This document shows, one piece after another, positions 9,185 through 17,454 of a stretch of DNA of 64,000 nt. This stretch comes from Gemmatimonas sp. UBA7669 (lineage in GTDB: Bacteria > Gemmatimonadota > Gemmatimonadetes > Gemmatimonadales > Gemmatimonadaceae): positions 62,001 through 126,000 of the forward strand of contig NZ_DLHL01000003.1 in the NCBI RefSeq assembly GCF_002483225.1. The letters are read 5' to 3'. A program made the position numbers and the translations under genes. The notes under the pieces are model-generated. The model had not been told where the DNA came from. It saw only the letters and a program-made list of their open reading frames with translations, and searched no databases. Position 1 is the stretch's first letter. Each line of letters starts with the position of its first letter.

Positions 9185-10603
9185 TCAGGTGCCCAGCTGC
9201 CCAGTTGTCCGCAGAGTTTCCAACATGCCGCGAACCCTGAGTACACGCTCGCTGAACTCGGGCTCCCCGGCCATGTCTTCCGCCACGCGATCCAACGAAT
9301 GGATGACTGTGGAATGGTCGCGGCCCCCGAATGCGTTGCCGATCTCCACGAGCTGCAGGGCCAGCAGCTCGCGGCAGAGATACATGGCCACCTGCCGCGG
9401 CACCGTCAGTTGCTTGGTGCGCGTCTTGGAGCGGAGGCCATCGGGTGTCACGCCCCACTCGCGGGCCACGACCTGCTGAATGGTGGCCACGGTAATGGCG
9501 GTCGGCGGCACATCGGGGAAATCGGCGGACGACGCGCCGCGCAGCTTGTCGCGCAGCGCCTCGCGGGCCAGGTCCACGGAAATGTCGCGATGCTTGAGCG
9601 AGGCGTAGGCCAGCAGCTTGATGATCGAGCCTTCGAGCTCGCGCACGGATGACTTCACGTGCTGCGCGATGAACTCGATGACCTCGTCGGGGATGGTGAG
9701 CTCGAGGTGGTCGAGGCTGGCCTTCTTTTTCAGGATGGCAATGCGATGCTCGAGGTCCGGCGCATCGATGTTGGCCACCATGCCCCATTCGAAGCGGGAG
9801 ACGAGGCGGGATTCGAGGCCCGGGATCTCACGGGGCGGCCGATCGGAGTTGAGGACGATCTGCCGTCCGGCTTCGTAGATGGCGTTGAAGGTGTGGAAGA
9901 ACTCCTCCTGGGTGGATTCCTTCCCCTTCAGAAACTGCACGTCGTCTACCAGCAGCAGGTCGATTTCGCGAAAGCGTCGCCGGAAATCGCCCATCTGGCC
10001 GGTCTGGATGGCACTGATGAACTCGTTGGTGAACTGCTCGGTGCCGACGTAGGCCAGACGCAGGGTGGGGGTGCGGCGCAGCAGCTCATGGGCAATGCCC
10101 TGCATGAGGTGCGTCTTGCCGAGGCCGGTTTCCCCGTAGATGAACAGCGGGTTGTAGACCTTGCCCGGCGCTTGAGCGGCGGCCTGTGCGGCCGCAGCCG
10201 CCACGTCGTTCGACTTGCCGATGACGAACTGGTCGAACGTGTAGCGCGGGTTAAGTGGCGTTGAAACGCGCTGTTGCTGCTGCGGTGGTGGCGCGACAAT
10301 CGGCGCTGGTGGCGGCGCAACGAACATGTCCATCTGCACCCGCCCGACCCGCTCCTCATGCACCCGGAACCGCACATTCATGGGGTGACCGAGGGCCACC
10401 GGCGCAAAGGTCGCCAACAGGTCCGCGTGCTTGGAGTCGTTCCAGTCGGCCGAGAACTGGTCGGGGGCGCCGACCACCAAGGTGTCGCCTTCCAGCGCCA
10501 GGGCGTCCGTCGGCTCAAGCCAGGTGCGGAAGGTCTGCTCGGGCAGCACCTGCTTCGCCCGTTGGCGCAGACGATCCCAGATTTCCGCAGGCGAAAGCGA
10601 CAT
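9185..10603 (-). CDS. dnaA: Chromosomal replication initiator protein DnaA
   Basis: The 472-aa product has all four DnaA regions. Domain I starts with SPAEIWDRLRQRAKQVLP. A Pro/Gln-rich linker follows (about residues 95-115). The AAA+ ATPase domain has Walker A GETGLGKTHLMQ and Walker B LLLVDDVQFLKGKE. Domain IV carries the DNA-binding signature GGRDHSTVIHSLDRV preceded by QVAMYLCRELL. DnaA-ATP binds DnaA boxes and opens the origin. The gene is divergent from rpmH. A consensus DnaA box overlaps its likely promoter, suggesting autoregulation. Confidence 0.97.
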   Translation of the reverse strand: MSLSPAEIWDRLRQRAKQVLPEQTFRTWLEPTDALALEGDTLVVGAPDQFSADWNDSKHADLLATFAPVALGHPMNVRFRVHEERVGRVQMDMFVAPPPAPIVAPPPQQQQRVSTPLNPRYTFDQFVIGKSNDVAAAAAQAAAQAPGKVYNPLFIYGETGLGKTHLMQGIAHELLRRTPTLRLAYVGTEQFTNEFISAIQTGQMGDFRRRFREIDLLLVDDVQFLKGKESTQEEFFHTFNAIYEAGRQIVLNSDRPPREIPGLESRLVSRFEWGMVANIDAPDLEHRIAILKKKASLDHLELTIPDEVIEFIAQHVKSSVRELEGSIIKLLAYASLKHRDISVDLAREALRDKLRGASSADFPDVPPTAITVATIQQVVAREWGVTPDGLRSKTRTKQLTVPRQVAMYLCRELLALQLVEIGNAFGGRDHSTVIHSLDRVAEDMAGEPEFSERVLRVRGMLETLRTTGQLGT

Positions 10604-10659
10604 GGCAACTCGGTGGGGCGGTTGACGACGATGGCGGGGGGCGAAGGTACCCGTTCGAC

Positions 10660-10673
10660 TGTGGATAAGTCAA
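10660..10673 (-). promoter_or_regulatory. DnaA box overlapping the -35 of the probable dnaA promoter
   Basis: Read on the minus strand the bases are TTGACTTATCCACA. TTGACT is a good -35 element, and TTATCCACA (10668-10660) is the exact consensus DnaA box. A weak -10 (TACCTT) lies about 18 bp downstream. Binding of DnaA here would block the promoter. Confidence 0.65.
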
Positions 10674-10800
10674 TCGCTGGCGACCTTGTGAGAGGGCCGT
10701 CGGACCGGACTCGGCACGTGTTGGCAAGCAAGTCGAAATGCCGATGGCCAACTCCTTGTCTGAGGCCACTTTGCACATGCAGGCCAAAGTCATCCTGCCC

Positions 10801-10830
10801 TTGACCCTGATGGGGGGGCGCACGTACATT
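10801..10830 (+). promoter_or_regulatory. Promoter of the rpmH operon
   Basis: TTGACC at 10801-10806 and TACATT at 10825-10830 with an 18-bp spacer match a sigma-70 type promoter. It is oriented towards rpmH, whose ATG is about 50 bp downstream. Confidence 0.6.
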
Positions 10831-10879
10831 GGGGGGCTATTCCGCATAACACGTCAATCCGTTTCCGTACGAGTTTCAT

Positions 10880-11044
10880 ATGGGCAAGCCCACATATCGT
10901 CCGCGCAACACGCGTCGCATCCGCAAGCACGGCTTCCGTGCGCGCATGGAGACGAAGTGGGGCCGCGAAGTCCTCGCTCGTCGCCGCAAGAAGGGGCGCA
11001 AGCGTCTGACCGTTCAGCTCCCGTCGAAGTACGCGGGCGCCTGA
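10880..11044 (+). CDS. rpmH: Ribosomal protein L34
   Basis: A 54-residue, extremely basic protein from ATG 10880 to TGA 11042-11044. It starts MGKPTYRPRNTRRIRKHGFR and continues with ARMETKWGREVLARRRKKGR, the invariant L34 pattern, ending in LPSKYAGA. It is a structural component of the 50S subunit. It heads the rpmH-rnpA-yidD-yidC-mnmE block, diverging from dnaA, which is the standard order near bacterial origins. No clear Shine-Dalgarno precedes the ATG. Confidence 0.97.
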   Translation: MGKPTYRPRNTRRIRKHGFRARMETKWGREVLARRRKKGRKRLTVQLPSKYAGA

Positions 11045-11072
11045 GTCGCGCGCGTTTCCGCGCCAGCAGCGG

Positions 11073-11453
11073 CTGACACGCGGGACCGAACTCGAACAGG
11101 TACGGCACGAAGGGAAGCGAGTGCGCACAGCGTCTCTGGACGTCCGCGCTCTGGCTTCCCTTCACGCATTTCCACGGGTCGGGTTCGTGGTCCCGCGTTA
11201 CCGCCAGTCGGCCGTCGCCCGCAACCGGGTGAAACGGCGCCTGCGCGAGCTCGTACGGCTGGACATGCTCAGCGTGCTCGAAGGGCTGCCGCCGCACGAT
11301 GTCGTGGTGCGCGCCCTGCCGGCAGCCTACCAACGGGATTTTGCCGCTCTCAAGGCTGAGCTGCGGCAAGCGCTTGGCAAACTCGTGCGCCAGCTACCCG
11401 CCACGCCGGTCAGCGAGTCCGCCCCCGAGTCTGCCCCCGAGTCCGCGTCATGA
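11073..11453 (+). CDS. rnpA: Ribonuclease P protein component
   Basis: The conserved core is RVGFVVPRYRQSAVARNRVKRRLREL, the RNR signature that contacts RNase P RNA. The first ATG/GTG/TTG codon in frame is GTG 11121. However, recognisable family sequence continues upstream: LTRGTELEQVRHEGKRVRT, the usual first helix. The frame stays open back to a stop at 11007-11009 with no standard start codon. I therefore place the start at CTG 11073, directly before that helix. GTG 11121 would remove it. A C-terminal tail of repeated Ser-Ala-Pro-Glu is unusual. The 3' end overlaps yidD by 4 bp (ATGA). Confidence 0.85.
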   Translation: MTRGTELEQVRHEGKRVRTASLDVRALASLHAFPRVGFVVPRYRQSAVARNRVKRRLRELVRLDMLSVLEGLPPHDVVVRALPAAYQRDFAALKAELRQALGKLVRQLPATPVSESAPESAPESAS

Positions 11454-11695
11454 GCAACCTGACGGTCCGCAGCATGGCGACCTGGCCGCGTCGCGCGGCC
11501 ATTCTGCTCGTGCGGGCCTATCAGGTGGGCCTCTCCCCCATCTTCGGTGGGGCCTGCCGCTATTATCCATCGTGCTCAGCCTATGCCATTGAGGCATTGG
11601 AAAAGCACGGGGCTCTCCGTGGCAGTTGGCTGGCGCTTCGCCGCATCAGCCGCTGTCATCCGTTGCGACCCGGGGGCTTCGATCCCGTTCCATAG
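11450..11695 (+). CDS. yidD: Membrane protein insertion efficiency factor YidD
   Basis: The 81-residue protein has the YidD core: a hydrophobic start (AAILLVRAYQVGLSP) followed by CRYYPSCSAYAIEAL and HPLRPGGFDPVP. The three cysteines and the PGG motif are those of the family. YidD acts at the inner membrane beside YidC and helps insertion of membrane proteins. It is translationally coupled to rnpA by an ATGA overlap and lies 43 bp ahead of yidC. Confidence 0.95.
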   Translation: MSNLTVRSMATWPRRAAILLVRAYQVGLSPIFGGACRYYPSCSAYAIEALEKHGALRGSWLALRRISRCHPLRPGGFDPVP

Positions 11696-11738
11696 GGAAC
11701 GCCCGATCGCCCCCGTCGGTCCTCGTCTTTCTTGACTC

Positions 11739-13469
11739 ATGGAACCACGCCGCATCATCCTCGCCGTCGTCCTGATGGCGGTGGTCCTCATCGCAACGCC
11801 GTACATCTTCCCGGCGCCCAACGTCCCGCCTGGCGCGACCGGTGCGCGCCCTGACTCGGCGGCCGTACTCACCGACTCAGCGGCGGCTGTGAACAGGGCG
11901 CTGGTCGACGCGGCCATCTCGGGCGCGCAGACCCCGACTGCTGCGTCTGCTGCGTCGTCTGCCGCTGCGCCAACGCCCGTCATGGGCGCGGTGGCGGACA
12001 GCCTTGCGCTGCCCGCGGTGGTCATCGACACCGCCACCGTGACCACGCCCAAGGCGGTGTATCGCACCACCAATCGCGGCGCCGCACTCATTGGGGCGAC
12101 CATGACGCAGTACCCGGCGCTGTCCAGCAAGGGCCGCGCGACGGGTGAGCAGGTGGAGTTCGCGCAGACTGGTGATCGCTTGCTTGGTTTCCGCATTGTC
12201 GTGCCGGGCGACACCATCGACCTCACACGTCAGGTGTTTCGCAGCTCGCAGCAAACGGAAGGCGATCGGGTCGTGGTGCGCTACGAGGCCGAGTTGGGGT
12301 CGGCGTCGCGCACGGCGTCCATTCGCTATTCCTTCCTGCCCGACAGCTATCGCGTAGACGTATCTGCCGCCGTGGCGGGTGTGCCGGAGAACAGCTTCCT
12401 GCTCATCGACCTGCCGCCAGGCTTCCGCAGCGCAGAGGCCGACTCGGCCGAGAACAACACGCATCTCTCGTATGCCTACAAGCCCGAGCTGTCGGGGGCG
12501 GAGGGCATCAGCTTCTCATCGCTTGACCCCGGTGAGCGCGAGATCGACGCCGGCCCGATTACCTGGGCCGTCGCCAAGAACAAATACTTCATTCTCGGGG
12601 TGCTTGCGCCCAAGGGCACACCGGGCTTTGCGGAAGTGAACGTGACGGGTGGTCCGCGGGTGGCGAAGGAAGCCACGCGCGCGCAGGGCACGCTGGTCGC
12701 GCCACTCAAGGCCGGCAACGTGGCGTTCGAGGTCTACGCCGGGCCGCAGGAGTTCAAGCGCCTGGTGGCCATGGGCCGCGAGTTCGAAACCAGCAACCCG
12801 TACGGCGGCTGGATTCAGGGCATCGTGCAGCCGTTCGCAACGCTCGTCATCCGCACGCTGCTGTGGATGAAGGCCACGCTGGGGCTCTCGTACGGCTGGA
12901 TCCTCGTGATCTTCGGCGTCGCCATTCGCATCGTGCTGTGGCCACTCAATCAGAAGGCCATGCGCAGCTCCATGCAGATGCAGCGCATTCAGCCCGAGCT
13001 GCAGGCCATCCAGACCAAGTACAAGGGCGACCCGCAGAAGCTGCAGGCCGCCATGATGCAGGTGTACAAGGAGCACGGCATGAGCCCGTTCAGCGGACTG
13101 TCGGGCTGTGTGCCCATGCTCATTCCGCTGCCGGTGTTCTTCGCGCTCTTCTTCGTCTTCCAGAACACCATCGAGTTCCGCGGTGTCCCGTTCCTGTGGT
13201 TCCCGGACATCTCGCTCAAGGATCCGTTCTACGTGATCCCGGTGCTGGTGGCCATCACGGCCATGCTGCTGTCCTGGCTGGGCATGCGCGGGGTGAAGGC
13301 CAACGAGCAGCAGAAGATGATGATGTACCTGATGCCGGCTGTGATGATGGTGATCTTCCTCAACATGGCGTCGGGTCTCAACCTGTACTACTTCGTGCAG
13401 AACCTCGCCTCGCTGCCGCAGCAGTGGCTCATCTCGCGTGAGCGGGCCAAGCCCGTGATTCGCGGTTGA
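11739..13469 (+). CDS. yidC: Membrane protein insertase YidC
   Basis: The 576-aa protein has an N-terminal membrane anchor (IILAVVLMAVVLIATPYIF). A Ser/Ala/Thr-rich linker follows, then a periplasmic beta-sandwich (about residues 100-370). The C-terminal 60KD_IMP core has several TM helices: LSYGWILVIFGVAIRIVLWP, MSPFSGLSGCVPMLIPLPVF, and a final stretch ending LYYFVQNLASLPQQWLI. The cytoplasmic hydrophilic loop between the first core helices (QMQRIQPELQAIQTKYKGD) is diagnostic. It inserts membrane proteins alone or with Sec. The large periplasmic domain is the Gram-negative form. Confidence 0.96.
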   Translation: MEPRRIILAVVLMAVVLIATPYIFPAPNVPPGATGARPDSAAVLTDSAAAVNRALVDAAISGAQTPTAASAASSAAAPTPVMGAVADSLALPAVVIDTATVTTPKAVYRTTNRGAALIGATMTQYPALSSKGRATGEQVEFAQTGDRLLGFRIVVPGDTIDLTRQVFRSSQQTEGDRVVVRYEAELGSASRTASIRYSFLPDSYRVDVSAAVAGVPENSFLLIDLPPGFRSAEADSAENNTHLSYAYKPELSGAEGISFSSLDPGEREIDAGPITWAVAKNKYFILGVLAPKGTPGFAEVNVTGGPRVAKEATRAQGTLVAPLKAGNVAFEVYAGPQEFKRLVAMGREFETSNPYGGWIQGIVQPFATLVIRTLLWMKATLGLSYGWILVIFGVAIRIVLWPLNQKAMRSSMQMQRIQPELQAIQTKYKGDPQKLQAAMMQVYKEHGMSPFSGLSGCVPMLIPLPVFFALFFVFQNTIEFRGVPFLWFPDISLKDPFYVIPVLVAITAMLLSWLGMRGVKANEQQKMMMYLMPAVMMVIFLNMASGLNLYYFVQNLASLPQQWLISRERAKPVIRG

Positions 13470-13492
13470 CCTGAGCGAGCGGGCGCCTCACG

Positions 13493-14836
13493 GTGCTGGC
13501 CGGCGACGAAGACACCATCGTGGCGCAGGCCACCGCCGCCGGTCGCGGCGCGGTGGCCATCATTCGACTCTCCGGGGCGCGAGCATGTGACATGGCTCGC
13601 GCCCTTGGCGTACCGGATACCCTGACGCCGCGTCGTGCCACGCTGGTCGCGCTCCGTGACGGCCAGGACGACACGCTGATGGACCGCGCGCTCGTCACCT
13701 GGTTTCCGGCGCCGCGCTCCTATACCGGCGAAGAGGTCGTGGAGTTTGCCGTACATGGCGGCCGCGTCACGGCCACCCGGGTGATGGCGGCCTGTGTTGC
13801 CGCCGGCGCGCGGCCCGCGCTGCCGGGTGAGTTCACGCGCCGCGCCGTGGTGAATGGCCGCATGAATCTCATGCAGGCCGAAGCCGTCGCGGATCTCATC
13901 GATGCGCGAAGCACGGCCGAGCAGCAACAGGCCGTGCAGCACCTGGACGGCGGATTGTCACGGCGGGTGCTCGCGCTGCGCGAACAGGTGCTGCAGCTCG
14001 AAGCCTTGCTGGCGTATGACATCGACTTTCCCGAGGAAGACGATGGCCCCATTGCCCCGGCGCGCATCACCAGCGCGGCGGGGCAGCTGCGCGATGCGTT
14101 GGGCGCGCTGCTGAGCACCGTGCCGCGCGGTGGGCTGATACGCGATGGCGCACTGGTGGTGCTGGCCGGACCACCCAACGCGGGCAAGTCATCACTGTTC
14201 AACGCCCTGCTTGGTCAGGCGCGCGCCATTGTGACCTCTGTGCCGGGTACCACACGTGATGCCATTGAAGCGCTGCTCGATCGCACGCCCCTGCCCCTTC
14301 GCCTGGTGGATACGGCCGGGCTGCGCGATACCGATGACCCGGTGGAGCAGCTTGGCATTGAAATGAGTCAGCGCTATCTGCGTGAGGCTCAGGTTGTGCT
14401 GGCCTGCGGTGAGCGCGCAGAGGACGTGCAACACACCGCAGAGGCCGTGACGCTCCGTACCAACGCGGCCGTGTTGGCGGTGCACACCAAGTGTGACCTC
14501 AGGTCGGCACCGCCGGACATGCTTGCCGTGAGTGCAGAGCGCGGTGACGGCCTGCAGGCGCTGCTCAGCGCCATCGATGCTGCCGTGCTGTCACAGACTC
14601 CCGCTCCGGACGTGGATGCGGTCCTCGTCATGCGTGAGCGGCATCGGGTGGCGCTCACGCAGGCACACGAGGACGTGCAGCAATTCCTCGACGCGTGGAC
14701 CACACGCGCTCTACCGGCGCCGGTCGCGGCGGCGCACCTGTTGACCGCCAGAGAGTCGCTCTCCGGGCTGATCGGCGTCATCGACACCGACGACGTGCTG
14801 GACATCGTGTTCCGCGACTTCTGCATCGGCAAGTGA
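13493..14836 (+). CDS. mnmE: tRNA uridine-5-carboxymethylaminomethyl modification GTPase MnmE
   Basis: GTG start at 13493, 447 aa. The N-terminal folate-binding domain starts with DTIVAQATAAGRGAVAIIRL and contains RSYTGEEVVEF. A helical domain with the inserted G domain follows: G1 GPPNAGKSSLFNALL, G2/G3 TTRDAIE and DTAGLR, G4 HTKCDL. The protein ends with the invariant CIGK, whose Cys is needed for activity. With MnmG it modifies U34 of certain tRNAs. The last 126 bp overlap the antisense LysR gene. Confidence 0.96.
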   Translation: MLAGDEDTIVAQATAAGRGAVAIIRLSGARACDMARALGVPDTLTPRRATLVALRDGQDDTLMDRALVTWFPAPRSYTGEEVVEFAVHGGRVTATRVMAACVAAGARPALPGEFTRRAVVNGRMNLMQAEAVADLIDARSTAEQQQAVQHLDGGLSRRVLALREQVLQLEALLAYDIDFPEEDDGPIAPARITSAAGQLRDALGALLSTVPRGGLIRDGALVVLAGPPNAGKSSLFNALLGQARAIVTSVPGTTRDAIEALLDRTPLPLRLVDTAGLRDTDDPVEQLGIEMSQRYLREAQVVLACGERAEDVQHTAEAVTLRTNAAVLAVHTKCDLRSAPPDMLAVSAERGDGLQALLSAIDAAVLSQTPAPDVDAVLVMRERHRVALTQAHEDVQQFLDAWTTRALPAPVAAAHLLTARESLSGLIGVIDTDDVLDIVFRDFCIGK

Positions 14837-15751
14837 GATGGCATCGGGCACCAGCGCCTCGGCGCGCTCGAGCAGCGAGCGCAGGAGCGGGTGCTGGTAC
14901 TGCCGGCGCACCGTGATGGCGTAGAACTCCTCGAACAGATTGGGCACGGCCACGTACTCCTCGAGCAGTCCGCTGCGCAACTCGTCGAGTACCACGACGG
15001 CCGGCACGAGTGACACGTAGTTGCTGTCACGCGCCAGCAGACGCAGCATGGCCATATCATCCACTTCGGCCGCAATGGAGGGAATGACACCGAACTGTTC
15101 GCAGAGCACGTCAAAGCCGCTGCGCATGTCGCTGTCGCGACTGGGCAGGACGAGCGGCGTATCCACCAGGTCGTCAGGAAATCGAAAGGGCCGTCCGCCA
15201 CGCGGTGGCCCAATCAGACTGACCTGCTGTCTGGCAATGCGTCGGCAACGCCAGGCGGTCCCGGCGTCTTCCTGTACGCGACGATTGGAGAGCACGATGT
15301 CGAGATTGTGGGCGCCCAGCCGCGAGAGCAGCTCACCCAGCGAACCGGAATGGAGCACAAGCTCCACATCGGCATTACCCAGGATCGGCGCCACGAAGCG
15401 CCGCTGGAAGTTGCGGGAGAGGGTGGCCACCGCGCCGATGCGCAGGACCTGGCGGTGGTGGCGCCGTCCTTCCTGCAGCGTGGCCACCAGTTCGCGCCCA
15501 GCGGCCGCAATGGTGTCGGCATAGGCCAGGGCGATGCGTCCGGCCTCGGTGAGGACCAGGCGTCGCCCCTGCCGTTCAAAAAGCGCCTGCCCCAGCTGTG
15601 CCTCGAGTTGGCGGATCTGTGTGGATAGCGCGCTCTGGGCCACGCGCAGATGCTGCGCGGCGCGGGTGAGGTTCCCCTCGTGGGCCACCGCGCGGAAGTA
15701 CTGCAGGTGGTGGTAGTTGAGCCGACTGAGGTGAATCTCTGCTTGATCCAT
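14711..15751 (-). CDS. LysR-type transcriptional regulator next to the dab operon
   Basis: The 346-aa protein has an N-terminal winged HTH (residues about 12-70: LQYFRAVAHEGNLTRAAQHL and VAQSALSTQIRQLE). A LysR substrate-binding domain follows (VLRIGAVATLSRNF onward). The last about 45 residues are antisense to the 3' end of mnmE and may be a poorly conserved extension. It is divergently transcribed from dabB with an 85-bp gap, the usual arrangement of a LysR protein and its target. Control of the carbon-uptake pair is therefore likely, as with CbbR/CcmR-type regulators of CO2 genes; this is inferred from position. Confidence 0.88.
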   Translation of the reverse strand: MDQAEIHLSRLNYHHLQYFRAVAHEGNLTRAAQHLRVAQSALSTQIRQLEAQLGQALFERQGRRLVLTEAGRIALAYADTIAAAGRELVATLQEGRRHHRQVLRIGAVATLSRNFQRRFVAPILGNADVELVLHSGSLGELLSRLGAHNLDIVLSNRRVQEDAGTAWRCRRIARQQVSLIGPPRGGRPFRFPDDLVDTPLVLPSRDSDMRSGFDVLCEQFGVIPSIAAEVDDMAMLRLLARDSNYVSLVPAVVVLDELRSGLLEEYVAVPNLFEEFYAITVRRQYQHPLLRSLLERAEALVPDAISLADAEVAEHDVQHVVGVDDADQPGERLSGGQQVRRRDRRR

Positions 15752-15778
15752 AAAAACGAACGATAGTGGCTGAAAGAT

Positions 15779-15796
15779 GTATTTTGAGGAATATAC
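15779..15796. promoter_or_regulatory. Candidate LysR operator between regulator and dabB
   Basis: GTAT-N10-ATAC inverted repeat in an AT-rich patch of the divergent spacer. Dyads of this size with T/A ends are typical LysR sites, but the match is short. Confidence 0.35.
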
Positions 15797-15835
15797 CGAA
15801 TCCAGTAGCGTGATGCTGTCCCTCAGCCCTCACGC

Positions 15836-17434
15836 ATGCATCCTGCTTATGTCTCCCTGCTGGTGCCGGCGGCCTACTTGGCCGGCGCCTTGCTGCCTTC
15901 GCGGTTCTGGCCAACTCAGCCGAGTGGCCAATGGTCGGCGGTTCGCCGGCTCAGTGGGCTGGTCCTTCTTCTGGCATGCGCCCAGTCATTGATCGCTTGG
16001 TGGCGTCCTGATGATTCGTCACTGACGCTGCCTGGCTTCGTCCCACTGACGATTCGCGCTGATGCCCTGAGCGCGGTGCTGCACCTGCTCATTGCTGGGC
16101 TGGCCGCCGTCATCCTGCCTTTCGCGGGCCGTTACCTCGCCGGTGAGCCCGGCCAGCGCGCCTTCCAGCGGTGGTTCCTGTCGGCGCTGGCCGCCGTGTC
16201 GCTGCTGGTCACCACCGATGATCTGCTGGTGCTGGCCCTGACCTGGACGGTCGCCAACTTCGCGCTTCACAAGCTGCTGGCCCACTACACCGATCGCCCG
16301 GAAGCGGTGGTGGCCGCCCACAAGCAGTGGTTGGTGAATGTCGCGGCCGATCTGCTGCTCGTCGTGGCCGTGGGGCTCGTCTGGCAGACCGTGGGCAGCC
16401 AGCGCATCAGCGATCTGAGCAGCCTGCTGGCCACGTCGGCCACCCTGCCGAACGCGCTTCAGTCGGCAGCGGTCCTTGTGGTGCTCGCCGTCTGCCTGCG
16501 TACCGCGCAACTGCCGGCGCAGGGTTGGCTCATTCAGGTCATGGAAGCGCCCACCCCCGTGTCGGCCTTTCTGCACGCGGGACTGGTCAACATCGGCGGT
16601 GTGGTGCTGCTGCGACTTGCGGCGCTGCTGACGGCCTCGTGGCCTGCGCAGACCTTGCTGGTCGTGGTCGGCGGCACCACGGCGGTACTCGCGGCGCTGG
16701 TCATGCAGACGCGCGTGAGCATCAAGGTGTCGCTTGCCTGGTCCACCAGCGCGCAGATGGGCTTCATGCTGGTCGAGTTGGGCCTTGGTGCCTACCGCCT
16801 CGCGCTGCTGCACCTGCTCGCGCACTCGCTCTACAAGGCGCATGCCTTCCTGACCTCGGGCCGCACGGTTGAGCAGTGGATTCGTGCGCACACGGTGACC
16901 TTGCCGCAAGCGCGTGCGGTGAGTGACTGGGTGCGTGCGTTGGGTATCGCGGTAGCCGTCGTGACCCTGCTTTTCGTGAGCTCGGCGCGATGGAATGTGG
17001 CCTCGCCTGACGATCTGCTCAGTGGCAGCATGTTGGCGCTCGCGCTCATGCCGCTGCTCACCGTGCGCGTCGGCGATGGCATGGCGGCACTGTTCGCCCA
17101 CGCGCGACTGGCCACAGGTCTCCTCATCATCGCCTTTGCGGCGCATGCGCTGGCGCAAATCATGCCGGCGCCCGAACTGCTCGTCGCCCCCGATGCGCTG
17201 CGACTTGCGCTCGCAGCCACCCTGGCCCTCGCCCTCGTCATCACGCAGGTGCTCATCACGGTGCAGCCGCACGGCGCGTTCGCGAAGGCCCTGTATCCCG
17301 CGTGCTTCGCCGGCTTCTACGTCGATGAGGTCTTCACACGCCTGACCTTCCGCTGGTGGCCCCCGCGCACGCCAGCCCGCACGACCGCTCACGCATCGGC
17401 GTTCCCCGCCGCCCTGCACTCCTCCCCCGCCTGA
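15836..17434 (+). CDS. dabB: DabB: NuoL-like proton-conducting subunit of the inorganic carbon transporter
   Basis: The 532-aa polytopic membrane protein belongs to the proton-pumping antiporter family (NuoL/MrpA). About 13 hydrophobic segments are visible. Family motifs include QLPAQGWLIQVMEAPTPVSA and FLHAGLVNIGGVVLLRLAAL, with the conserved H and K residues of the channel core. No other complex I subunits are nearby. Instead dabA follows 20 bp downstream, defining a DAB-type pair in which DabB couples proton flow to CO2 capture by DabA. The C-terminal Pro/Thr/His-rich tail is poorly conserved. Confidence 0.9.
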   Translation: MHPAYVSLLVPAAYLAGALLPSRFWPTQPSGQWSAVRRLSGLVLLLACAQSLIAWWRPDDSSLTLPGFVPLTIRADALSAVLHLLIAGLAAVILPFAGRYLAGEPGQRAFQRWFLSALAAVSLLVTTDDLLVLALTWTVANFALHKLLAHYTDRPEAVVAAHKQWLVNVAADLLLVVAVGLVWQTVGSQRISDLSSLLATSATLPNALQSAAVLVVLAVCLRTAQLPAQGWLIQVMEAPTPVSAFLHAGLVNIGGVVLLRLAALLTASWPAQTLLVVVGGTTAVLAALVMQTRVSIKVSLAWSTSAQMGFMLVELGLGAYRLALLHLLAHSLYKAHAFLTSGRTVEQWIRAHTVTLPQARAVSDWVRALGIAVAVVTLLFVSSARWNVASPDDLLSGSMLALALMPLLTVRVGDGMAALFAHARLATGLLIIAFAAHALAQIMPAPELLVAPDALRLALAATLALALVITQVLITVQPHGAFAKALYPACFAGFYVDEVFTRLTFRWWPPRTPARTTAHASAFPAALHSSPA

Positions 17435-17454
17435 CCTCTACCCGAATCCTGCTC

